NCBI RefSeq assembly: GCF_004916895.1
Contig: NZ_SNTZ01000001.1
Coordinates: 280,263-344,262 of the forward strand
DNA: 64,000 nucleotides
Source: Flagellimonas alvinocaridis
GTDB lineage: Bacteria; Bacteroidota; Bacteroidia; Flavobacteriales; Flavobacteriaceae
Reading direction: 5' to 3'
The notes beneath the pieces were generated by a model, which worked only from the letters and a program-made list of their open reading frames with translations, made no database searches and had not been told where the DNA came from. Shown in pieces: positions 17,217 to 24,043 of this stretch. Positions within the stretch are counted from its first letter, which is position 1; every line of letters starts with the position of its first letter. The position numbers and the translations under genes were made by a program.

Positions 17217-18098
17217 ATGGGAGAATATCTGGATGCTTTGCTGAACGGATTTTTGGGGACAGCTCAATGGACATGGAAATCCATTTTGTTCCAAGTGCCC
17301 TGGTACACCAACTATTTTTGGGGCCTCATTGCCATCTCACTTTTGGTATGGGCACTGGAAATCCTTTTCCCATGGCGGAAAGAACAGTCCGTTTTCAGAA
17401 AGGACTTTTGGTTGGACGCCTTTTACATGTTCTTCAACTTTTTCATTTTTGCCATCGTCATCAGTGGGGTGTACAAAGTGCTCGGGGTGCTCTTTTTGGA
17501 TATGGGAATCGGCTCCAAAAGTCTGGCCCTAGTAGATGTGACCCTATGGCCCCAATGGGTCCAATTGCTGGTTTTCTTTGTTGTGCTCGATTTTGTGCAG
17601 TGGTTCACCCATGTTCTCCTGCATAGGGTGCCGGCCTTTTGGGAATTCCACAAGGTACACCACAGTGTCAAGGAAATGGGGTTTGCCGCGCATCTGCGCT
17701 ACCATTGGATGGAAAACATCCTCTACAAACCCTTAAAGACCATAGGGGTCATGGTTCTTGGTGGATTTGAACCTGAGCAGGCTTATATTGTGCATTTTGT
17801 GGCCATCGCCATTGGGCATTTCAACCACTCCAACATAAAACTGACCTGGGGACCGTTGAAATATATTTTGAACAATCCCGTGATGCATTTATACCATCAT
17901 GCCTATGATCTTCCCAAAGAGCATCCCTATGGGATGAATTTTGGAATAAGCCTCAGTCTTTGGGATTATATTTTCCGTACCAGTTATGTTCCGGAAAGTG
18001 GTGGAAAGATACGGTTGGGGTTCCCTAGTGACGAAACCCTGCCCAAAGGGTTTTGGGGACAGCTAGTCCATGGATTTACAAAATCAAAAAGAAAATAG
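17217..18098 (+). CDS. Sterol desaturase/fatty acid hydroxylase family membrane protein
   Basis: From the ATG at 17217 (a TTG at 17211 is in frame) the protein has 293 residues with about four to five membrane segments and the di-iron histidine clusters of the family: H-V-L-L-H-R, H-K-V-H-H-S, H-F-N-H-S-N and H-L-Y-H-H-A-Y-D. Such enzymes hydroxylate or desaturate lipids using O2. It is the third gene of the sulfite dehydrogenase operon, an unusual companion; it may modify a lipid or quinone. It ends 16 nt from the convergent rhodanese gene, with no obvious terminator between. Confidence 0.8.
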   Translation: MGEYLDALLNGFLGTAQWTWKSILFQVPWYTNYFWGLIAISLLVWALEILFPWRKEQSVFRKDFWLDAFYMFFNFFIFAIVISGVYKVLGVLFLDMGIGSKSLALVDVTLWPQWVQLLVFFVVLDFVQWFTHVLLHRVPAFWEFHKVHHSVKEMGFAAHLRYHWMENILYKPLKTIGVMVLGGFEPEQAYIVHFVAIAIGHFNHSNIKLTWGPLKYILNNPVMHLYHHAYDLPKEHPYGMNFGISLSLWDYIFRTSYVPESGGKIRLGFPSDETLPKGFWGQLVHGFTKSKRK

Positions 18099-18114
18099 AT
18101 AGTGATCAATGTAA

Positions 18115-18453
18115 TTACCACATGCGATAACCCCCTCTTAGGTCATACACCTCACTGAAACCCATATCCACAAGTTTACGAGCCGCTTTTTGGCTTCTAT
18201 TCCCAGACTGACAGTACAGGTATATGGGTTCATCCTTCTTCATTTTTGAAAAGGCTTCACCAAACGCCGAAGATTTAAAATAGTCCACGTTACGGGCACC
18301 TTTAATATGCCCTGACCTGAACTCCCCAGCTGTTCTCACATCAATCAATTGTACCTTGGCTTTGGAAATGGCATTTTTATAGGCATCCCTATCCAAAATT
18401 TGGATGGCATCGGATTGATTTCCCTTTGGGAACAAAAAACTAAATATTGACAT
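18115..18453 (-). CDS. Single-domain rhodanese
   Basis: The 112-aa cytoplasmic protein is one rhodanese domain: L-I-D-V-R-T-A-G-E-F-R-S-G-H-I-K-G-A-R-N and the active-site loop Y-C-Q-S-G-N-R-S with the catalytic cysteine. It transfers sulfane sulfur between thiols, probably feeding the persulfide dioxygenase. It has its own promoter with the cluster operator (18474-18517) and is monocistronic, facing the sulfite dehydrogenase operon. Confidence 0.88.
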   Translation of the reverse strand: MSIFSFLFPKGNQSDAIQILDRDAYKNAISKAKVQLIDVRTAGEFRSGHIKGARNVDYFKSSAFGEAFSKMKKDEPIYLYCQSGNRSQKAARKLVDMGFSEVYDLRGGYRMW

Positions 18454-18473
18454 TTTATCCTGATTTATGCCAT

Positions 18474-18517
18474 CAAAAATACAGGGGATAAAAGCTATGG
18501 TCAGTAACGCGGGTTAC
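18474..18517 (-). promoter_or_regulatory. Crp/Fnr-type operator and promoter of rhodanese gene
   Basis: Perfect palindrome GTAACCCGCGTTAC (minus-strand reading; 18504-18517), centred 29.5 nt upstream of TATTTTTG (18474-18481), 21 nt before the ATG at 18453. Same geometry as the other four cluster promoters. Confidence 0.85.
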
Positions 18518-18530
18518 ACAACGTAAAGGG

Positions 18531-18914
18531 CTAGTCTTCTTTCTTCCAGTCGTCATACCCGCCGGAATAGTCATAAATCTGAGTGAATCCTTTGGTCTTG
18601 AGAATTTCCACAGCCTTATTGCTCCGTGCCCCTTTTTTGCAATAGACATACACAGGTTTCTCCTTGTCCAATCCCTCCAATTGGAAAGCAAAGGTTTCCG
18701 CATTGCTGATATCGAAGTTTACCGCATCATCTATGTGTCCCTCTTGATATTCCATTGGGGTCCTGACATCCACCAACTGAACATCCTTACCTATCACTTC
18801 AGCCTGCATGGTGGCCTTATCTATTTTTTTAACCAATTCCTTTTGTTGGGGAAGACAAGACATCATCCACAAAAAACTAAAAGTAAAGAGGGTAAATTTT
18901 AGTGCTTTTCGCAT
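18531..18914 (-). CDS. Exported rhodanese lipoprotein
   Basis: The 127-aa protein begins with a lipoprotein signal (L-W-M-M-S-C-L, Cys20), so it sits in the periplasm or outer membrane. The rhodanese domain shows D-V-R-T-P-M-E-Y-Q-E-G-H-I-D-D-A and active loop Y-C-K-K-G-A-R-S with the catalytic cysteine. It follows the CstB-like gene by 4 nt in the same operon, giving the cell a periplasmic sulfurtransferase besides the cytoplasmic one at 18115-18453. Confidence 0.85.
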   Translation of the reverse strand: MRKALKFTLFTFSFLWMMSCLPQQKELVKKIDKATMQAEVIGKDVQLVDVRTPMEYQEGHIDDAVNFDISNAETFAFQLEGLDKEKPVYVYCKKGARSNKAVEILKTKGFTQIYDYSGGYDDWKKED

Positions 18915-18918
18915 GTTG

Positions 18919-20328
18919 TTATTTTAAAGTAGTTGGACAAACGTAATCCGTTACAGGAATCCCTGCTGTTTTCATGGCACCAAAACCACCGGCCACATCA
19001 ATAAGATTATGTATTCCCCTACTCTTCAGGATAGAGGCCGCAATCATACTCCTATACCCTCCTGCACAGTGAATATAGAAGGTTTCATTCTCTGGATATT
19101 CTGCCAGATGGTCGTTTAAAAAGTCTAATGGGGTCAGTATGACATTCTCCGCATGTTCAGCCTGATATTCCGTTTCCTTTCTAACATCAAATACAGGGAC
19201 TTTTTCTTCCATGGCCTTTTTTAATTCATCAGCAGAAACACTTTTTACCGTATCCACTTCCTTGCCTGCTGCTTCCCACGCTTTCAATCCACCTTTCAAA
19301 TATCCCAAAGTACCATCGAACCCAACCCTGGAGAGACGGGTAATGGTCTCTTCTTCCCTGCCTTCCGGGACTACTAAAAGAATAGGTTGTTCCACATCTG
19401 CGATCAAAGCACCCACCCACGGAGCAAAACTTCCATCCAGTCCAATAAAAATAGATCGTGGCACATGTGCCTTAGCGAAATCGGCTTGGTGACGCACATC
19501 CAAAACCACAGCACCTGTTTCATTGGCTGCTGCTTCAAATGCATCTGGACCTAAGGCTTGGGTTCCTCTTTTTAGAACAGTATCTATATCCTCATACCCT
19601 TCCTTGTTCATTTTCACGTTCAATGGGAAATATTGGGGAGGAGGCAAAAGACCATCGGTGACTTCCTTGACGAATTCCTCCTTGGTCATATCTGCCCGTA
19701 AGGCATAGTTCATTTTCTTCTGATTGCCCAGAGTATCCACGGTTTCTTTCATCATGTTCTTTCCACAGGCAGAACCTGCACCGTGTGCCGGGTACACAAT
19801 AACGTCATCTGCCAAAGGCATGATTTTGTCTCTGAGGCTGTCAAACAACGTTCCTGCCAACTCTTCTTGGGTCATATGGGCAGCTTTTTGTGCCAAATCC
19901 GGACGTCCCACGTCGCCCAAGAACAGTGTATCGCCACTAAAAATGGCATGGTCCTTTCCATTTGCATCTCTTAACAAATAGGTGGTACTCTCCATGGTAT
20001 GTCCCGGAGTGTGTAGCGCTTTAATGATAATCTTACCGAGTTTAAACTCTTGGCCATCTTTGGCAATAATGGCATCAAAAGAAGGTTGGGCGGTAGGGCC
20101 ATAAACAATGGGAGCCCCGGTCTCTTTCGACAAGGTCACGTGACCACTTACAAAATCGGCATGGAAATGGGTCTCAAAAATATATTTTATGGTTGCCCCT
20201 CGGGCCTTGGCCTTTTTAATATAGGGGCTTACCTCCCTTAGAGGGTCCACAATGGCCACTTCGCCTTCACTTTCTATATAATATGCCCCTTGGGCCAAAC
20301 ATCCGGTATATATTTGTTCTATTTTCAT
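18919..20328 (-). CDS. CstB-like persulfide dioxygenase-rhodanese fusion
   Basis: The 469-aa protein starts with a metallo-beta-lactamase-fold persulfide dioxygenase domain (about 1-245; H54-F-H56-A-D58, H-T-P-G-H and S-G-D-T-L iron ligands), then two rhodanese domains. The middle one (about 255-360) has lost its catalytic cysteine (loop V-P-E-G-R-E), while the last (about 365-460) keeps it in I-H-C-A-G-G-Y-R-S. This is the order of staphylococcal CstB (MBL, pseudo-rhodanese, rhodanese), which converts low-molecular-weight persulfides to thiosulfate or sulfite. It heads the operon with the lipoprotein rhodanese and carries the cluster operator. Confidence 0.88.
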   Translation of the reverse strand: MKIEQIYTGCLAQGAYYIESEGEVAIVDPLREVSPYIKKAKARGATIKYIFETHFHADFVSGHVTLSKETGAPIVYGPTAQPSFDAIIAKDGQEFKLGKIIIKALHTPGHTMESTTYLLRDANGKDHAIFSGDTLFLGDVGRPDLAQKAAHMTQEELAGTLFDSLRDKIMPLADDVIVYPAHGAGSACGKNMMKETVDTLGNQKKMNYALRADMTKEEFVKEVTDGLLPPPQYFPLNVKMNKEGYEDIDTVLKRGTQALGPDAFEAAANETGAVVLDVRHQADFAKAHVPRSIFIGLDGSFAPWVGALIADVEQPILLVVPEGREEETITRLSRVGFDGTLGYLKGGLKAWEAAGKEVDTVKSVSADELKKAMEEKVPVFDVRKETEYQAEHAENVILTPLDFLNDHLAEYPENETFYIHCAGGYRSMIAASILKSRGIHNLIDVAGGFGAMKTAGIPVTDYVCPTTLK

Positions 20329-20345
20329 CTCATTTAGGTTTTTGC

Positions 20346-20389
20346 CAAAAATACAGTTCTGTAATCAACCATACAGTCACCAAAGTTAC
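20346..20389 (-). promoter_or_regulatory. Crp/Fnr-type operator and promoter of CstB-like operon
   Basis: Palindrome GTAACTTTGGTGAC (minus-strand reading; 20376-20389; one mismatch in the proximal arm), centred 29.5 nt upstream of TATTTTTG (20346-20353), 18 nt before the ATG. Between operator and -7 it shares the string AGAAC-GTATTTTTG-type sequence with the SulP promoter. Confidence 0.8.
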
Positions 20390-22119
20390 AAACTCTTTGT
20401 TTTGGATTGTAGCGAGACCCTTCTCTGAACTCCGGTTCTTTCCTTGTGATCGGAGCAGTAATCCACGGCCTCAAAGGTTTGGACAAAAAGGTTTTCCTCC
20501 CCAATAATATCGATAAGTCCACTGTGGTACAAAATGTCCCTTGTTGGACCAATGGCTCCTGTTATCAACAATTGGATCCCCTTTTCCCGTAAATCCAAAA
20601 TGATGCGTTCCAAAAGGGTCGTCGCACTACTATCAATATAATTGATGGCCTCCGCATTAAGGATGATATACTTCAACCCACTTCCCTTTTTTTCTATTTG
20701 TTGATAAAGCTGTTTTTTGAAATAATCCTTGTTGCCAAAATACAGTTGGGCATCAAATCGAATGATGAGCTTGTCAGTCTCTACCTCCACTTCTTCCGGA
20801 AACCGGTTCACATTCTTAAAATAATCAGTGCCCTTTATCCGTCCCAAAACGGCAATATGGGGATTGGAAATTCGGTATACCAACAACAACAAGGAAAGCA
20901 ACACGCCCAAAAGGATTCCTTCGATCAACCCTATGAAAAGGGTCAATAAAAAGGTAGCGACCAACAACATGAACTCATCCTTTCTGCTCTTGAAAAGCAT
21001 TGCGGGATATTTTAAATCTATCAGTCCAAAAACCGATACAATAATGATTGCTCCCAATGCTGCCGCTGGCAAATCATGGAACAAGGGTGTTAAAAACAAA
21101 AGGACACCAGCAATCAACAGGGCACTAAAAATAAGTGCCATTCCTGTTTTCGCCCCGGCCTGATCATTGACCGCAGTACGTGAAAAACTTCCTGAAACGG
21201 GAAAAGACTGAAAAAAAGAGCCTATGAGATTGGAAAAACCCAAGGCACGAAGTTCTTGGTTGGCATCCAGCTCATATTCCGTATGTTTTTCTTCGATGGT
21301 CTTGGCAATAGAAATGGATTCCATGAACCCGAATAGGGCCACCGTAATGGCTATGGGCAATAATTGTCCTATTAGTTCCCATTGCAATACTGGCATTTGA
21401 AAATTGGGCAATCCTTTGGGGACTTCTCCCACCACCTGAATTCCTTTGGTCTCCAAACTCAAAAATAATACTGCCAAAATTCCCATAATTACAATGACCA
21501 ACGGAGTAGGTATTTTTTTGCTTACTCGGTTCATGATCAAGATTAGGATGATAGCCACAATGCCCAATATCAATGTGTACGAATTAATCTGTCCCAAATT
21601 GTCAAAAATATTCCCGAGCAGAAGGTGAATTTTGCTGGACTGCGTTATCTGAACCCCAAAAATATGCTTCAGTTGGCCCAATCCAATCAAAATGGCCGCA
21701 GCAGAAGTAAATCCGCTAATGACGGGTTTGGACAAAAAATTGACAAAAAATCCCATTCTAAAAAAACCCAATACCAATTGAACACCCCCTATAAGAAGAG
21801 CTAAAAGAAGTACGGCTGCAATATAATCTTGGGTGTTGGCAAGTTGTAAAGCGCCTACTCCTGCCGCCACCAATAGGGAATCCATGGCCACCGGACCCAC
21901 TGCCAACTGGCGTGATGTACCTGTCAACGCATAAACAATCTGCGGAACCAGTGCAGCGTAAAGTCCATAAATGGGTGGCATTCCGGCAATCATGGCATAG
22001 GCCATCCCTTGAGGCACCAACATGACCCCCAAGGTGAGTCCCGCAATGAGATCCCCATAAAGGAGTGAACGATTATAGGTCTTCAACCACGATAAAAAGG
22101 GAAAAAACCGTTTAAGCAT
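20386..22119 (-). CDS. SulP-family anion transporter with STAS domain
   Basis: The ATG at 22117-22119 is chosen because the -7 element of the promoter overlaps the earlier in-frame ATG at 22137. This gives 577 aa: about 14 membrane segments (G-D-L-I-A-G-L-T-L-G-V-M-L-V-P-Q-G-M-A-Y-A and the signature around P-P-I-Y-G-L-Y-A-A), then a C-terminal STAS domain (about 440-560, with Y-I-D-S-S-A-T-T). SulP proteins carry sulfate, bicarbonate or related anions. In this cluster a role in sulfate or sulfite movement is likely; the substrate is not shown by sequence. Confidence 0.85.
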   Translation of the reverse strand: MLKRFFPFLSWLKTYNRSLLYGDLIAGLTLGVMLVPQGMAYAMIAGMPPIYGLYAALVPQIVYALTGTSRQLAVGPVAMDSLLVAAGVGALQLANTQDYIAAVLLLALLIGGVQLVLGFFRMGFFVNFLSKPVISGFTSAAAILIGLGQLKHIFGVQITQSSKIHLLLGNIFDNLGQINSYTLILGIVAIILILIMNRVSKKIPTPLVIVIMGILAVLFLSLETKGIQVVGEVPKGLPNFQMPVLQWELIGQLLPIAITVALFGFMESISIAKTIEEKHTEYELDANQELRALGFSNLIGSFFQSFPVSGSFSRTAVNDQAGAKTGMALIFSALLIAGVLLFLTPLFHDLPAAALGAIIIVSVFGLIDLKYPAMLFKSRKDEFMLLVATFLLTLFIGLIEGILLGVLLSLLLLVYRISNPHIAVLGRIKGTDYFKNVNRFPEEVEVETDKLIIRFDAQLYFGNKDYFKKQLYQQIEKKGSGLKYIILNAEAINYIDSSATTLLERIILDLREKGIQLLITGAIGPTRDILYHSGLIDIIGEENLFVQTFEAVDYCSDHKERTGVQRRVSLQSKTKSL

Positions 22120-22134
22120 AGGGTTGGTTTTGAA

Positions 22135-22178
22135 CAAAAATACGGTTCTGTGTATTGCTTTACAGTAACCAAAAGCAC
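22135..22178 (-). promoter_or_regulatory. Crp/Fnr-type operator and promoter of SulP gene
   Basis: Degenerate palindrome GTGCTTTTGGTTAC (minus-strand reading; 22165-22178): proximal arm GTTAC perfect, distal arm poor. It is centred 29.5 nt upstream of TATTTTTG (22135-22142), exactly as at the other four promoters, and 16 nt separate the -7 element from the ATG at 22119. Confidence 0.7.
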
Positions 22179-22182
22179 AGAC

Positions 22183-22815
22183 CTATAGATCTAAAATCTG
22201 GATATAGTTCCGGTGAAGGACCAATTTCTTCATTTTCTCGAGCTTTTTCAACAAGCGTGATATCACTACCCTCGAGGTGTGCAGGTCATAGGCAATCTCT
22301 TGATGGGTACTTCGTATCTGATTGTCGTTGGTCACCTCAATCTTCTTTTTGAGATAGTCCACCAAACGTTGATCTAAATTTTTAAAGGCAATACTGTCCA
22401 CCGTCTGCAACAGTTCATTCAATCGGTTATGATAGCTTTCGAACACATAATTGCGCCATCCTTTGTACTTGGCCATCCATTCTTCCATTTTTTGGACGGG
22501 CACCATCATAATTTTGGCATCGGTCTCGGCAATGGCCCTAATCTCACTTTGGGTGTGACCCATACAACAGGCCATGGTCACGGAACAGGTCTCCCCTTGT
22601 TCCAGATAGTAAAGCAACAATTCATCGCCCTCATCATCTTCCCGCAATACTTTAATGGCTCCGGAAAGCAGCAATGGAATACTTCTGATATAGTTTCCGA
22701 TATCCATGATGGTCTCGCCAGCAGGGACTTCCATGCACTTGCCCACTTCAATAATCTCATCAATAAGGGGTTGCTCAAAATGGGAACTGAATATTCCTAA
22801 AAGTTCTTCTTTCAT
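22183..22815 (-). CDS. Crp/Fnr-family regulator, probable regulator of the sulfur cluster
   Basis: From the ATG at 22813-22815 the protein has 210 aa; an upstream ATG at 22926 would cross a terminator hairpin and is unlikely. Residues 1-125 are a cyclic-nucleotide-type beta-roll; residues about 160-205 hold a winged helix-turn-helix (S-T-H-Q-E-I-A-Y-D-L-H-T-S-R-V-V-I-S-R-L-L-K-K-L-E). The sensor domain carries cysteines C27, C77 and the pair C83-C84 (G-E-T-C-S-V-T-M-A-C-C-M-G-H), which could sense persulfide, redox state or bind a metal centre. Its position and the five matching operators make it the best candidate regulator of the cluster. No full operator precedes its own gene; a GTAAC half-site lies at 22838-22842. 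Confidence 0.88.
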   Translation of the reverse strand: MKEELLGIFSSHFEQPLIDEIIEVGKCMEVPAGETIMDIGNYIRSIPLLLSGAIKVLREDDEGDELLLYYLEQGETCSVTMACCMGHTQSEIRAIAETDAKIMMVPVQKMEEWMAKYKGWRNYVFESYHNRLNELLQTVDSIAFKNLDQRLVDYLKKKIEVTNDNQIRSTHQEIAYDLHTSRVVISRLLKKLEKMKKLVLHRNYIQILDL

Positions 22816-22890
22816 ATGATAGTTATACCCCTCTAAGGTAACCATTTTAGGTAAAAACACCCATGACCGGGCCAAGATGAAAATCCATAA

Positions 22891-22921
22891 AAAGCAAGGG
22901 CCCGCACTTTGTGCGGGCCCT
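22891..22921 (-). terminator. Strong rho-independent terminator of the SusCD operon
   Basis: An 11-bp GC-rich stem AGGGCCCGCAC / GTGCGGGCCCT (22897-22907, 22911-22921) with a 3-nt loop is followed on the minus strand by TGCTTTTT. It closes the seven-gene operon that ends at 22967. Confidence 0.9.
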
Positions 22922-22966
22922 GACAAACTAACTCAAACTAATTAACTGAAAATAAAACTGACGTTC

Positions 22967-24040
22967 TTATAATTTTAAAGGACTCCCCTTGATTTCTTTT
23001 ACCATAGGAATATCCAAGAGCTGTAGCACCGTGGGGGCAATCTGATTGGAGTATAACTGTTCATTTTCCATCTCTCCCAATGCTCTGACATCTTTTCCAA
23101 AGGCAATCAACCAAACTTGGCCTGCCCCATTGATCTTACTTCCATGACTTCTCCAAGTATCCAAGGGTTGGGTGCCCCTACCATGATCGGTGGTGATCAA
23201 AAAGACGGTTTGGCCCTTATAGAATTCATCTTCTTGGGCAAACTCCCAAAGTTCCTTGATCAGGGCATCGGTGTTGTGGGCCGATTTCAAATAGGACTGA
23301 TAGTCCCCATCATGCGCAAAATCGTCGGTTTCCCCGTAGGAAATGTAGACCAGATTGGGATGCTCTTTTTTCATATGTTCCAAGGCATAATGGTGGGTAA
23401 AGGCATCCAACCGAACACTGCCCCAAGGGCTGGGAATCTGTTCCTGCAATTGGTTAAGGAATTTTTCGCGCTCATTCAAATTTTTGGTGGCTGACTCAAA
23501 ACCGGCATTTACCGGAATCCCTGATCGTTCTTCGTTGATGATGTACGGAAACACATCCCAACTCCCAAATGCGGCAACCTTTCCCTTCCCTTTGGGCGAA
23601 TTGTGGTACCGTTCCAAAATGGTGGTATTGGGATTGTTCATCTTATCGTTACTGGTGATTCTGGCATCGTCCGCGGTACCGGTAAGTATCTCGTTATAGC
23701 CTGGATAGGAGAACCACATGGTATTGGTAAGGTTCACTTTACTATCCAAATTCCGGTTGCCGTGCAATTGGCCCATTTTGGACACTTGGCCCCATACAAA
23801 TGGTAAAAGCACCTCTCTCCGCTCTTTTGGGGTGTCCCTCCAGTAGGTATTCTTCAACATATCCGGATTGTGGACATACTCCTTGTTCGTCACCAAAAGG
23901 GAGTCTGCACCCGTAAAGAGTTCTTGCCAACGGAACCCATCCAACGTAATTAAAATTACCTTGGTGTTGTTCGAGTCTTGGGCATTCCCTATTTGCATCG
24001 CCACCAATGCCATAATCAAAAGCAAAATCCTGTTCTTCAT
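22967..24040 (-). CDS. Secreted alkaline-phosphatase-superfamily enzyme
   Basis: The 357-aa protein has a signal peptide (ending GNA-Q) and the metal-binding signature of phosphodiesterase/sulfatase-like enzymes: L-I-T-L-D-G-F-R near residue 32, a nucleophile region N-T-M-W-F-S-Y-P-G-Y-N-E-I-L-T-G, D-D-F-A-H-D-G and T-T-D-H-G-R-G. It would cleave a phospho-mono- or diester or phosphonate ester in the periplasm. It is the last gene of the SusC operon, 3 nt after the phosphoesterase gene. Confidence 0.8.
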   Translation of the reverse strand: MKNRILLLIMALVAMQIGNAQDSNNTKVILITLDGFRWQELFTGADSLLVTNKEYVHNPDMLKNTYWRDTPKERREVLLPFVWGQVSKMGQLHGNRNLDSKVNLTNTMWFSYPGYNEILTGTADDARITSNDKMNNPNTTILERYHNSPKGKGKVAAFGSWDVFPYIINEERSGIPVNAGFESATKNLNEREKFLNQLQEQIPSPWGSVRLDAFTHHYALEHMKKEHPNLVYISYGETDDFAHDGDYQSYLKSAHNTDALIKELWEFAQEDEFYKGQTVFLITTDHGRGTQPLDTWRSHGSKINGAGQVWLIAFGKDVRALGEMENEQLYSNQIAPTVLQLLDIPMVKEIKGSPLKL

Positions 24041-24043
24041 GTT

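Noticed and set aside
18938-18950. CGTAATCCGTTAC-like sequence as a sixth Crp/Fnr operator
   Set aside because: It lies inside the coding end of the CstB-like gene, has an imperfect arm and no -7 element at the fixed distance.
22816-22926. Longer N-terminus for the Crp/Fnr regulator from ATG 22926
   Set aside because: The extension would overlap the strong terminator hairpin of the upstream operon and has a Pro/Trp-rich sequence unlike the family.
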